Notes: generated by a model not told the origin, from the letters alone. A DNA stretch of 64,000 nucleotides from Pullulanibacillus camelliae (GCF_014642655.1 NZ_BMIR01000019.1:1-64000), one strand, 5' to 3'. Counted from the first letter of the stretch, positions 7,887-16,298 are shown. Made by a program: numbers and translations.

Positions 7887-8339
7887 TTAGAAGGTGAAGC
7901 CATAGCGCTGTGAGACGATCTCATAAAAACCTAGTGAGTTGTAAATGTGCTTGGTCACAGAATTATTGACACCCGTTTCAAGTTCAATGGCTTTTATGTT
8001 TTCTTGTTCCGCTAAATGAATGATATGCAGCAGTAGTTTTTTGCCAATCCCGCGGTTTCTGTATTCATTATGCACATAGAGCTCATTGAGCCAAAGGTAA
8101 CGACCGCCAGCTCGAAGGTTGACACCGATGTTTAAAAAGGCGAGGCCATAGATGATGTCATTTTCCTCCGCAACAATAATCTTTGAGCAGTTATGCGTTT
8201 CGATAGCAAGATTAATGACATCCAGTGCTGATTGGAAAGAGGCTTCATCTTTATTTATAGAAATCTGTTGCATAAATAAGTCCGCAATGCGTTGCTTTCT
8301 AGAGTAATCAATATCATGAGTCACCTCATAAATCTTCAT
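7887..8339 (-). CDS. GNAT family N-acetyltransferase
   Basis: 150 residues with the acetyl-CoA binding motif RNRGIGKKLL (about 97-106) after the LNELYVHNEYR strand. I chose the ATG at 8339, preceded by GGGAGGTGACCTG, over the upstream in-frame start that overlaps this site. The substrate is unknown. The next gene (yitU) lies 34 bp upstream on the same strand, so the two may be co-transcribed. Confidence 0.85.
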   Translation of the reverse strand: MKIYEVTHDIDYSRKQRIADLFMQQISINKDEASFQSALDVINLAIETHNCSKIIVAEENDIIYGLAFLNIGVNLRAGGRYLWLNELYVHNEYRNRGIGKKLLLHIIHLAEQENIKAIELETGVNNSVTKHIYNSLGFYEIVSQRYGFTF

Positions 8340-8372
8340 CAGGTCACCTCCCAACGTGCTTTATAAAATGTA

Positions 8373-9179
8373 TTAGGCTAAGAGTGTTTTTTCTAAATAG
8401 TCCGCGATACCCTCTTCATCATTGGAAGAGGTGACAGCATTTGCGATTGCTTTTAATGCTGAAATGGCGTTGCCCATCGCTACACCTTGACCTACATATT
8501 GTAACATTTCAATGTCGTTATCTTCATCACCGAAAGCAATCATTCTTTCCTTAGGAATGCCATAATAAGCGGCTGTCTTTTCAATACCAATGGCCTTGTT
8601 TATTCCACGCTTAATAATTTCGATGATATGCGTTGGGTATCCCCAAGAGCGTTGTTCAATGGCATTCGCATGTTCTGTATCTAAGGCATTAATAAGTTTG
8701 TCAATTTTTTGTTCATTGGTTTGTAAGAGAACACTTGTCGGTCCTTGCGTTAAGTGGTCTTGAATCGGGCCGTATGTAATGTTTGGATTGCCAATTCGAA
8801 CGAGATCAGTTAACAATGGATCAGGATTATTGATGAAGACCTCATCCTTGACTTCGACAACGACATTTTTCAATTGATAGCTCTGACAGGTACTCATGAT
8901 ATCATGAAATGTTTTAAAGTCCAATGGGCTATGATAGACGCCCCAGTTTGGATCTAAGGGATGATGAATATATGCCCCATTAAAGTTAACAATCGGAGTG
9001 TCTAATTGTAAGGCATGATAGTATTCTTGACTTGCTCGAAAAGGTCTTCCGGTAGCAATCATGACCTTGTGACCAGCTTTTATCACCCTGCCAAGAGTTT
9101 CTTTTGTTTTAGGGCTAATGGTTTTGTCAGATGTTAATAAGGTGCCATCCAAATCTAAAGCAATCAAGTATTGGTTCAT
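8373..9179 (-). CDS. yitU: Cof-type HAD family phosphatase (YitU-like)
   Basis: 268 residues. HAD motif I is ALDLDGTLLTSD near the N-terminus (the nucleophile and acid/base aspartates of DxDGT), motif II is MIATGRPF, and the C-terminal motif is AFGDEDNDIEML. A large C2-type cap lies between, as in Cof phosphatases that hydrolyse sugar phosphates or flavin precursors. The start is the ATG at 9179 with AAAGGA upstream. Synteny with yitT and yitV supports the yitU assignment; the substrate is not determined. Confidence 0.85.
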   Translation of the reverse strand: MNQYLIALDLDGTLLTSDKTISPKTKETLGRVIKAGHKVMIATGRPFRASQEYYHALQLDTPIVNFNGAYIHHPLDPNWGVYHSPLDFKTFHDIMSTCQSYQLKNVVVEVKDEVFINNPDPLLTDLVRIGNPNITYGPIQDHLTQGPTSVLLQTNEQKIDKLINALDTEHANAIEQRSWGYPTHIIEIIKRGINKAIGIEKTAAYYGIPKERMIAFGDEDNDIEMLQYVGQGVAMGNAISALKAIANAVTSSNDEEGIADYLEKTLLA

Positions 9180-9373
9180 CACGGTATCCTTTCTGATCAA
9201 CGTTTCAGTCTTTTTATACGTTCAGATTGCCTGAAAGGTATAAAACCCCCTCAAGGACTTTATTATAACAAAGTGACAAGGCGTTTTGATAGGTCATGGG
9301 ATCAGTGAAATGCTACAATGTGGTCTATATATGACATCGATTTCAAGTACGTAAGAAAAAATGAGGTGAAAAG

Positions 9374-10132
9374 ATGCAGGTTATTGAGGAGTTAACAAGT
9401 GCTGGTATTCCCGCTTTACATATTGTTGATAAGGAATATGTGGATCAACCGTTGCCTTTCATCATCTTTTGGCACGGCTGGACGAGCTGGAAGGAAGCTT
9501 ATCTCCACTATGCCTATCTCGCTGCAAAAGAGGGGTTTCGAGTTATTTTGCCTGATGCTTTAGGGCATGGGGAACGCCTGCACGAGCTTAGTGAACAAGA
9601 ACGCCAGTATGGCTTTTGGCAAATTGTTCTGCAAAATATAAAGGATACGGAGCTTATTAAGGAGGATTTTGAGCATAAAGGGTTGATTCTGGATCAAAGA
9701 ATTGCCGTCGCTGGAGTTTCTATGGGAGCAATCACAACGCTTGGCTGCCTTAAGGCTTTCGATTGGATCAAGGTGGCGGTCTCATTAATGGGAACGCCGA
9801 ATTATCAAGGTTTTGCTGACCACCTGCTGACCGCATTCACTAAAGAAGGGGTGGCGCTTCCTTATAACGATGAACAGATTAAGACAATGATAGCTGCATT
9901 AGCCCCTTATGATTTGAGCCAAGCACCTGAGAAGATAAATCAGCGCCCCTTGCTTTTTTGGCATGGTAAGCTTGATCCAGTTGTTCCCTATGCGGATTCC
10001 TACCAATTTTATAAACAATTAAAGGCAAGTGGTCATCCCAATGTAGAATATTGGTTAGAGGATAAAGCGGGTCACAAGGTGTCAAGGCAAGGCATGCTCC
10101 ACTATGCCAATTGGCTAAAAGAACATCTATAA
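9374..10132 (+). CDS. yitV: Alpha/beta hydrolase, YitV-like esterase
   Basis: 252 residues with an alpha/beta-hydrolase fold. The oxyanion-region motif is FWHGWTSWKE (about 33-42), the nucleophile elbow is GVSMG, the acid is in GKLDPVVPY and the His in DKAGHKVSR. The length and its position after yitU match B. subtilis yitV. The substrate is unknown. A good AGGTG site precedes the ATG. Transcription ends at a hairpin at 10141-10173. Confidence 0.85.
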   Translation: MQVIEELTSAGIPALHIVDKEYVDQPLPFIIFWHGWTSWKEAYLHYAYLAAKEGFRVILPDALGHGERLHELSEQERQYGFWQIVLQNIKDTELIKEDFEHKGLILDQRIAVAGVSMGAITTLGCLKAFDWIKVAVSLMGTPNYQGFADHLLTAFTKEGVALPYNDEQIKTMIAALAPYDLSQAPEKINQRPLLFWHGKLDPVVPYADSYQFYKQLKASGHPNVEYWLEDKAGHKVSRQGMLHYANWLKEHL

Positions 10133-10140
10133 AGATGAGC

Positions 10141-10173
10141 AAAGACTCTTTAATTTTTTAAGGAGTCTTTTTT
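10141..10173 (+). terminator. Terminator after yitV
   Basis: AAAGACTCTTT and AAGGAGTCTTTT pair, followed by a T-run. Confidence 0.85.
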
Positions 10174-10339
10174 GCTATTAGAAGCTATAAATGCACTGCT
10201 GTTATATATGAAAGAAAGAGATAAGCTGCAGGTTGGATTGTCGTCTTTGAGGCTTGGCGACACCCTCAGTGTTTGATTTGGAAAAATCATGTTTGGCTGT
10301 GCATAGCGAAGCAGTAGAGTATAAGCCAAGTTTTTCTAA
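10174..10339 (+). repeat. Dispersed repeat C, copy 1
   Basis: About 165 bp alignable with the blocks at 10922-11078 and 11756-11920. Shared landmarks are an N-terminal AGAAnnnATAAA-like stretch, a central GAGTGTGATTTG-like stretch, then ATCAGGCTGTGC-like sequence and the closing AAGCCAAGTTTTTCTAA-type end. It starts right after the yitV terminator and has no coding potential. Confidence 0.75.
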
Positions 10340-10408
10340 TGAAGAGAAATTCGTCTCACCGTTTGGGCTGGCTTATGTCTATTTATTATTTGAAAAGGGG
10401 GTGAAGAC

Positions 10409-10630
10409 ATGGCTACGAGTCAACTTCAACAATCGAGCATGGCGCTTATGTTGGATGGCGGAATGAATGAAAAAGGCGATGCGGTTAAGCTAAGAAAGAG
10501 TTTTAACAATGTGAAATCAGAAGCAACTGCTGATCAGCTTTACGCCATCGCCACATCGTTAGCTGCTCTTCAACAGCATGATTTGCTTTCAATTGAGCGA
10601 GCGGATACTTCAGAAATTCAGCAATCCTAA
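10409..10630 (+). CDS. DUF1659 domain protein
   Basis: A 73-residue soluble protein matching the DUF1659 pattern: a short N-terminal strand, GDAVKLRKSFNNVKSEATADQ, then ALQQHDLLSIERAD. Function is unknown. AAAGGGGGTG lies upstream of the ATG. It is followed 40 bp later by a DUF2922 gene, a pairing common in Bacillus and relatives, and then by a YvrJ-type gene. The trio sits between yitV and yitW. Confidence 0.8.
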   Translation: MATSQLQQSSMALMLDGGMNEKGDAVKLRKSFNNVKSEATADQLYAIATSLAALQQHDLLSIERADTSEIQQS

Positions 10631-10670
10631 TCTTAAAGGCACGGTAAAGGATGAGAAGGGAGGGAAACGG

Positions 10671-10889
10671 ATGGCTAAAACCTTAGAGCTTTTATTTGAA
10701 AATGCAGAGGGGAAAACAGTGCGTTATGCGTTAAATGATCCCGTTGAACCCGTCAATGAAGCGAATGTTAATGCTGCAATGGATGATATTGTGAAACAAA
10801 ATGCTTTATCATCATCAGGCGGCGACCTTATCAAAAAGAAAAGCGCACGAATTGTTGAGCGCAATGTAACAGAAATTGAACTCAGCTAG
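10671..10889 (+). CDS. DUF2922 domain protein
   Basis: A 72-residue protein with the DUF2922 layout: KTLELLFENAEGKTVRYAL, NEANVNAAMDDIVKQNAL, then ARIVERNVTEIEL. Function is unknown. The ATG at 10671 follows GAAGGGAGGG. It is the partner of the DUF1659 gene and ends at a strong hairpin at 10896-10921. Confidence 0.8.
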   Translation: MAKTLELLFENAEGKTVRYALNDPVEPVNEANVNAAMDDIVKQNALSSSGGDLIKKKSARIVERNVTEIELS

Positions 10890-10895
10890 CGTGTA

Positions 10896-10921
10896 AAAGG
10901 AAGGGATTTCCCTTCCTTTTT
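10896..10921 (+). terminator. Terminator after the DUF1659-DUF2922 pair
   Basis: Perfect AAGGAAGGGA/TCCCTTCCTT hairpin with T-run. Confidence 0.9.
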
Positions 10922-11078
10922 GCACTATCAGAAGGCATAAAATCTGCACTAACGGCGTTATATAAGGTGGACGCTTAAGTAAAACGTTTTTTCACCATTC
11001 AGATTGGGTGAAAGCCTGAGTGTGATTTGAACATCACATCAGGTGTGTAAGCGCAGCAATACAAACCAAGTTTTTTAA
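10922..11078 (+). repeat. Dispersed repeat C, copy 2
   Basis: Same landmarks and orientation as copy 1, including CTATCAGAAGGCATAAAAT at its start, AACATCACATCAGG in the middle and a CCAAGTTTTTTAA end. It lies directly after the DUF2922 terminator and supplies the region just upstream of the YvrJ gene. Confidence 0.75.
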
Positions 11079-11121
11079 TAGTTGGCGTATGGGTTCGTTT
11101 TTTAAAGAAGGAGGTTGGCAC

Positions 11122-11301
11122 ATGGTTGAGTGGCTCAATATGGTCAAGGATGTCGGATTTCCCATCGTTGTGACCCTTTATTTGCTTTATCGAATTGAAG
11201 GCAAGCTAGATGAATTAAATCAATCGATTTTGGCTTTACCTGCGAAGCTTAACGATCGGCAGCTTCAGCCTTCCGACACTGAGAAGAACAGCGCTTCTTA
11301 A
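11122..11301 (+). CDS. YvrJ family small protein
   Basis: A 59-residue protein with one membrane-type helix (about 9-26, VGFPIVVTLYLLYRIEGKL), followed by the DELNQSI segment typical of the YvrJ family. The family has no defined function; in B. subtilis yvrJ belongs to the oxdC operon under SigO/RsoA control. The start is ATG 11122 with AAGGAGG upstream. It completes the DUF1659-DUF2922-YvrJ trio. Confidence 0.85.
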   Translation: MVEWLNMVKDVGFPIVVTLYLLYRIEGKLDELNQSILALPAKLNDRQLQPSDTEKNSAS

Positions 11302-11390
11302 ATTTATCATAAAAAATTCATGCATAACGGTTTATTGAAAGGAGCGTAGCGGTTATACTATAAGAAATAGTGATGGAAGGGGGAGAGCGT

Positions 11391-11711
11391 ATGTCCCAAT
11401 TAGATGAAAAAAGAATGCGTGACGAAATCGCTGAAGCCTTAGAAGAAGTGATAGATCCCGAACTAGGTATTGACATTGTCAATCTTGGTCTTGTATATGG
11501 TGTAGATGTAGATGAAAACGGTGATGTCATGGTAACGATGACGTTAACCGCTATGGGCTGTCCATTAGCAGGAACCATAGAGCACGAAGTTCGTGCGGCA
11601 CTTGCTCCAATAGAAGGTGTCAATAGTGTAGAAGTCAATATTGTTTGGAGTCCACCATGGTCAAAGGATAACATGTCACGCTTTGCAAAGATTGCTTTAG
11701 GTATTTCTTAA
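11391..11711 (+). CDS. yitW: MIP18/DUF59 family iron-sulfur assembly protein (YitW-like)
   Basis: 106 residues. VIDPELGIDIVNLGLVYGV, then LTAMGCPLAG with the conserved Cys, and IVWSPPW are diagnostic of the DUF59/MIP18 (PaaD-like, SufT-type) family, implicated in Fe-S cluster maturation. I use the ATG at 11391, preceded by AAGGGGGAG. B. subtilis yitW follows yitV; here the DUF1659/2922/YvrJ trio intervenes. Confidence 0.9.
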   Translation: MSQLDEKRMRDEIAEALEEVIDPELGIDIVNLGLVYGVDVDENGDVMVTMTLTAMGCPLAGTIEHEVRAALAPIEGVNSVEVNIVWSPPWSKDNMSRFAKIALGIS

Positions 11712-11723
11712 TAAAAGTATTTT

Positions 11724-11755
11724 GAGCATCCTTTTAAGGATGCTTTTATTTTTTT
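11724..11755 (+). terminator. Terminator after yitW
   Basis: GAGCATCCTT/AAGGATGCTT hairpin and a T-run. Confidence 0.9.
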
Positions 11756-11920
11756 GCACGATCAGAATTTATAGCTTCGCCGGCACTCATAAGGAAGAAA
11801 GCATAAGTGTAACTTTGACTTTCGCCCCCTAAGGCTTACGGGCGTTCTTAGTGCGTGCTTTGTAAAAAGCATATCAGGCTGTGCTTAGCGAAGTGGTGAA
11901 GGATAAGCTGAGTTTTCTAA
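11756..11920 (+). repeat. Dispersed repeat C, copy 3
   Basis: Begins ACGATCAGAA after the yitW terminator and ends GAGTTTTCTAA. A central CGCCCCCTAAGGC..GGGCG element can fold. It runs straight into repeat A copy 3, forming a C-A composite. Confidence 0.8.
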
Positions 11921-11924
11921 AAAG

Positions 11925-12238
11925 ATCAGAAAGTATAAAATTTTTGATCATGAAGGACGGTGCGAATTTCTGCTCCAGGCCGCTCGCTTTCCGCGGGGGA
12001 GTGGTAAGCCTCTTCGTGCCTTCGCCCTGCTAAGGTCTTACCGATCTCCCACTTCCCGTAGGAGTCTAGTATCCGCACCATGCGTCAGCAGCGCCCACGG
12101 AACACACGATTTTAGAGTGTTCCGAGTCTCGCACCTTGCATTCCCATCCACTTGACCAGGCAATGAAGCCCATTTCATATTGGCTGATGCTCTATACCAA
12201 GCAAGGAACGGGCATGCTTTTCGCCCGGTTTTTCTTAA
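11925..12238 (+). repeat. Dispersed repeat A, copy 3 (full length)
   Basis: Reverse complement of copy 1 over its full length. The GGAACAC..GTGTTCC hairpin is at about 12098-12122, and the closing CGGGCATGCTTTTCGCCCGG hairpin with T-run is at about 12208-12237. It sits between repeat C copy 3 and the reductase promoter, in the orientation of both flanking genes. Confidence 0.85.
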
Positions 12239-12339
12239 TATCGAGAGAATCCATTTATCTGATTATTTTTTTATTTTGATGAAAGGCTTAATGAATCAGG
12301 CATTATGGTGGTTGGGAGGGCAACTTTAAAATTTTTTTC

Positions 12340-12368
12340 TTGAGAAATTCGTCGAAATCAAGTAGTAT
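12340..12368 (+). promoter_or_regulatory. Predicted sigma-A promoter of the ribonucleotide reductase operon
   Basis: TTGAGA at 12340-12345, a 17-base spacer and TAGTAT at 12363-12368. It lies just upstream of the cobalamin riboswitch. Confidence 0.6.
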
Positions 12369-12430
12369 TGAGAAAGAAACACAATATGTTGTGTGGTGTG
12401 ATGAATTAAATACTCTATATTGTGATGTCT

Positions 12431-12591
12431 GAGGTTAAGATGCTGTGGCTTAATAGGGAATCTGGTGAGAATCTAGAACTGCCCCCGCAACTGTAAATGT
12501 TGACGAATTGAACAATACCACTGTATAGCTTTTATACGGGAAGGGTTCAATGTAGGATGATAGCATGAGTCAGTAGACCTGTCTTAACTTG
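12431..12591 (+). ncRNA. Adenosylcobalamin (B12) riboswitch
   Basis: The aptamer core is recognisable: GGTGAGAATCTAGAACTGCC with CCCGCAACTG following, and the B12 box GAGTCAGTAGACCTG near 12567-12581. A closing P1-like helix pairs GTTAAGA (12434-12440) with TCTTAAC (12582-12588). It precedes a B12-independent class I reductase, so ligand binding is expected to shut expression off. A terminator follows at 12694-12727. Confidence 0.93.
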
Positions 12592-12630
12592 AGGTGTTTC
12601 AACTTCTTCGGGGAGCAAGAAGGTGGAGCG

Positions 12631-12705
12631 ATGACAACTAAGGGATACGTCTGTTATATGTTTGGTGTGGCTATTCTTTTGATGTTATTGTTTCATCCGC
12701 TCTAG
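12631..12705 (+). CDS. 24-residue hydrophobic leader ORF between riboswitch and terminator
   Basis: ATG at 12631 with AAGAAGGTGG just upstream encodes a 24-residue peptide whose second half (FGVAILLMLLFHPL) is hydrophobic. Its TAG at 12703-12705 falls directly after the 5' arm of the terminator stem, so a terminating ribosome would cover that arm. Its Shine-Dalgarno sequence can pair with CTTCTT at 12603-12608. I infer a regulatory leader peptide or a tiny membrane protein. Expression is not shown. Confidence 0.5.
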   Translation: MTTKGYVCYMFGVAILLMLLFHPL

Positions 12706-12727
12706 GGGTTGCCAGGGCGGATTTTTT
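12694..12727 (+). terminator. Regulatory terminator downstream of the B12 riboswitch
   Basis: ATCCGCtct and aGGGCGGAT pair across a short loop, followed by six Ts. It is well placed as the riboswitch-controlled attenuator. An alternative pairing of CATCCGCTC with GAGCGATG (12626-12633) could act as antiterminator. Confidence 0.8.
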
Positions 12728-12922
12728 ATACTAAGAAAGTGTAAAATGTCGCCAAGCGCTGATGGAAGAAATTATAGAAACTTGCAGGCATCCTTAATGT
12801 GTATTCACATCAGAAGGATTTACATAATGAAGATTGACAAGCAAGATACTGCTAATTTATGAGTGGCATTTTGGCTTGAATATGCTTTTAAGAGATTTTT
12901 AATTTTTTAGGAGGAATGGGTC

Positions 12923-15211
12923 ATGAGTACATATTTACAAAGTGAAGTCGACGCTGTTTTAGAAGGCATAAAACAAATGGCAGATAAATATGCTATTGAC
13001 GTCTCAGAGCTTGAACAACAATTACATAATTTAAATGGGTCAGCCGATCAGGCCAACCAGCATGCATTATTTTATGCGCTCAATCATATTTCTATGGATC
13101 AACCGAACTGGACATTTGCTGCTGCACAATTATATCTTAATGATTTATATGCTGAAGCAGCCGAGCATCGCGGGTATTCAGCGAATCTAAAATACGGTGA
13201 TTTCTATCAGCTCATCAAAGTGTTGACGGATAAAGGCATTTATTCTACAAGTCTACTAGACACTTATTCAAAGGATGAGATTGACAAATTAGCTCAGGCA
13301 ATTGATCCGGAATGTGATCGACTTTTCAATTACATAGGACTATTTTTACTTGCAGATCGTTATTTAGCGCGTGATCACGAGAGACAGCTGTATGAGCTTC
13401 CCCAAGAGCGCTTTATGGTCATTGCGATGACGCTAATGCAAAAGGAACCGAAAGATAAACGCTTGGCATTGGTTCAGGAAGCTTACTGGGCATTAAGCCA
13501 CCTGTACATGACTGTGGCGACTCCGACGCTTTCGAATGCAGGGAAAAGCTTCGGCCAGCTCTCTTCCTGCTTTATCGACACGGTGGATGATTCACTAGAT
13601 GGTATCTATTTGAATAACTGGGACATTGCTCGTCTTAGCAAGGACGGCGGTGGCATCGGCATTTACTTTGGAAAGGTGCGTGCGCTTGGCTCAGATATCA
13701 AAAGGTTTAAAGGGAATTCCTCTGGGATTGTCCCTTGGATTCGCTTGATCAATGATACAGCTGTAAGTGTGGATCAATTGGGACAGAGACAAGGGGCGGT
13801 TGCCGTTTACCTTGATATATTCCACAAAGATATTATGAACGGTTTTCTTGATTTGAAAACAAACAATGGTGATGAGCGCCGGAAAGCTCACGATATTTTT
13901 ACGGGTTTATCTGTTCCAGATCTATTTATGGAAAAGCTCCAAGAAGTTGATGAAAATGGAAAAAGCATTGGCGAATGGCATGTCTTTTGTCCTCATCAAG
14001 TCAAGCAGGTTATGGGCTGGAAGGACGAAGCGGGAAATCCCCTTGGCTTGGAGGATTTCTATGATGAAACGGATCGTAAATATTTTACAGAGAAATATGA
14101 AGAAGCGGTAAATCATCCACTTCTCCCAAGAAAAACATATCGTGCAATGGATATTATGGCACGGGTCATGATCGCTCAGTTAGAAACAGGAACACCTTAC
14201 ATGTTCTACCGTGATGAAGTCAATCGTCAGAATCCCAATAAGCATCTATTAGGTGAAGGGCGCACGGCTATTTTTTGCAGTAATTTGTGCACGGAAATTG
14301 CTCAGAATATGTCTGCAACGACCATCGTTAAGGAATATAAGGACGCGGAAGGCAATATTGTTATCGTGCGTAAGCCTGGTGATTTTGTCGTTTGTAATCT
14401 TTCTTCTATTAATCTACCAAGAGCTGTGGATGCAGACGTATTAGAACGCCTGATTCCTATTCAAGTGCGCATGCTCGATAATGTGATTGATCTTAATACT
14501 ATTTCCGTTGGGCAAGCCACTGAGACGAATAAGAAATTTAGAGCGATTGGTTTAGGGACATTTGGCTGGCATCATCTGCTTGCTGTAAAGTCGCTTTATT
14601 GGGAATCGGATGAAGCGGTGCGTTATGCAGATGAGCTTTATGAAAACATTGCTTATTTAACGATTCAAGCTTCAATGGAATTGGCGAAGGAAAAAGGAGC
14701 TTACAGTCAGTTTGATGGATCAGAATGGCATACAGGCAAATACTTCGATCGCCGGGATTATACAGCGTCTAGATGGCAGAGCTTAAAAAACGCTGTGGCT
14801 GAACATGGTGTACGCAATGGTTGGATGATGGCCGTCGCACCAAACTCATCGACTGCTAAGATCGGTGGTTCTACGGATGGAATCGATCCTATTTACGCTG
14901 TAGAATATGCCGAGGAAAAGAAAAACTTTAAATTTAAAGTCACAGCCCCAGATCTCGATCATCACACTTATGAATACTATCGCCGTGCGCGTCACATGAT
15001 TGATCAAGTCTGGAGTATCAAACAAAATGCAGCACGTCAACGCCATGTAGATCAAGCGATCAGCTTTAATCTTTATGTGGTTCATGATATCAAGGCTAAA
15101 GAATTGTTAAATCTACACATGGAAGCGTGGAAGCAACGCTTGAAATCAACCTATTATGTGCGCAGCACTTCGCAGGCAGAAATCGAAGAATGTGAAGCAT
15201 GCATGAGCTAA
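12923..15211 (+). CDS. nrdA: Class I ribonucleotide reductase, large (alpha) subunit
   Basis: 762 residues. It reduces ribonucleotides to deoxyribonucleotides using a radical delivered by the beta subunit. Active-site cysteines are visible: LSSCFID (C216), SNLCTE (C456, thiyl radical) and VVCNLSSINL (C491). The radical-path tyrosines are in STYYVRST, and the redox-active tail cysteines in CEACMS at the very end. The N-terminus has helices where an ATP-cone would be but lacks its usual VxKRDG strand, so overall activity control by ATP/dATP may be lost. The sequence looks closer to class Ia NrdA than to B. subtilis NrdE. AGGAGG precedes the ATG. Confidence 0.92.
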   Translation: MSTYLQSEVDAVLEGIKQMADKYAIDVSELEQQLHNLNGSADQANQHALFYALNHISMDQPNWTFAAAQLYLNDLYAEAAEHRGYSANLKYGDFYQLIKVLTDKGIYSTSLLDTYSKDEIDKLAQAIDPECDRLFNYIGLFLLADRYLARDHERQLYELPQERFMVIAMTLMQKEPKDKRLALVQEAYWALSHLYMTVATPTLSNAGKSFGQLSSCFIDTVDDSLDGIYLNNWDIARLSKDGGGIGIYFGKVRALGSDIKRFKGNSSGIVPWIRLINDTAVSVDQLGQRQGAVAVYLDIFHKDIMNGFLDLKTNNGDERRKAHDIFTGLSVPDLFMEKLQEVDENGKSIGEWHVFCPHQVKQVMGWKDEAGNPLGLEDFYDETDRKYFTEKYEEAVNHPLLPRKTYRAMDIMARVMIAQLETGTPYMFYRDEVNRQNPNKHLLGEGRTAIFCSNLCTEIAQNMSATTIVKEYKDAEGNIVIVRKPGDFVVCNLSSINLPRAVDADVLERLIPIQVRMLDNVIDLNTISVGQATETNKKFRAIGLGTFGWHHLLAVKSLYWESDEAVRYADELYENIAYLTIQASMELAKEKGAYSQFDGSEWHTGKYFDRRDYTASRWQSLKNAVAEHGVRNGWMMAVAPNSSTAKIGGSTDGIDPIYAVEYAEEKKNFKFKVTAPDLDHHTYEYYRRARHMIDQVWSIKQNAARQRHVDQAISFNLYVVHDIKAKELLNLHMEAWKQRLKSTYYVRSTSQAEIEECEACMS

Positions 15212-15239
15212 ATCGCATCATTTATTGGAGGGATTAAAG

Positions 15240-16286
15240 GTGGACGTCATACAACCTTTAAAAAGAATAAAGCTCTTAAACTCGGAATATCCAAATAAAT
15301 CAACAGGAATCATCAATGGGCAATCCTCTGGATTGCTCAACTGGAATGATATTGCTTATCCGCAAATGTATACATTGTATCAGACGCTCTTGGGCAATTT
15401 TTGGAAGGCTCAAGAAATCAATATGCAGGATGATATTAAACAGTGGGATTCGCTGTCTGCACACGAACAAGACATTTTTTTACGTGTAAATACACAGCTT
15501 GCTTCATTGGATAGCTTGCAGACACCTACCATGAGCCAAGTGATGGATTATGTCACCGATTCTAGCTTCAAAGCCATCTTTGCCGTTATCTCGCAGCAGG
15601 AGGCTGTGCACAATGAATCCTATTCATATATTCTCAGCTCACTTGTGCCTCTAAATGTTCAAAATGAGCGCTTTAATCAAGCCAAAGAGGACCCGATGAT
15701 TCAAAAGCGCAACCACTTGATTTTGGAGGCCTATGAGAATTTTAGACAGGAGCCAACACCGTTACATCTATTTAAGCTTGCGGTCAATTCCATCAACTTG
15801 GAAGGCATTTATTTTTATGCTGGATTTGCTTTCTTTTACAATTTAGCTCGTCAGCAAAAAATGCTGAAAACGAGTACGATGATCAGTTATATTCAAAGAG
15901 ATGAAATGCAGCATGCTTATTTTATCTCGCAGTTCTTGCGCATCCTCTTAACGGAAAATCCTGAGCTTAACACAGAGGAAAACAGCCAGTATATTTATGA
16001 TTCCATTGATCGGGCTGTGCAATTAGAAAAGGAATGGGCTCAGGAAATCCTGCAGAACATTGATGGTATTGACCTCAATGAGTTTGGATTATACATCGAA
16101 TATCTGGCTAACAAGCGTCTAAGACAAATTGGCCTATCCAACCGTTATGAGGAACGCGATAACCCAATGCCTTGGATTCATGTCTTTAGCGATGAAATGA
16201 TCAACGAAACAAAATCGGATTTCTTTGAGCAAAGATCGCGAACATATACTAAGGTGTCTCAATCCAACGGGTTTGACGAACTATAG
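15240..16286 (+). CDS. nrdB: Class I ribonucleotide reductase, small (beta) subunit
   Basis: 348 residues with all metal ligands: D91, E121 and H124 (EAVH), E188, E222 and H225 (RDEMQH). The radical tyrosine is at Y128 (HNESYSY), so a tyrosyl-radical enzyme is expected. I chose the GTG at 15240, seven bases after GGAGGG, over the TTG at 15225 that overlaps the site. It starts 28 bases after nrdA in the same operon and ends in a short acidic tail (FDEL) for docking to the alpha subunit. Confidence 0.92.
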   Translation: MDVIQPLKRIKLLNSEYPNKSTGIINGQSSGLLNWNDIAYPQMYTLYQTLLGNFWKAQEINMQDDIKQWDSLSAHEQDIFLRVNTQLASLDSLQTPTMSQVMDYVTDSSFKAIFAVISQQEAVHNESYSYILSSLVPLNVQNERFNQAKEDPMIQKRNHLILEAYENFRQEPTPLHLFKLAVNSINLEGIYFYAGFAFFYNLARQQKMLKTSTMISYIQRDEMQHAYFISQFLRILLTENPELNTEENSQYIYDSIDRAVQLEKEWAQEILQNIDGIDLNEFGLYIEYLANKRLRQIGLSNRYEERDNPMPWIHVFSDEMINETKSDFFEQRSRTYTKVSQSNGFDEL

Positions 16287-16298
16287 GTGTGATGCGTA

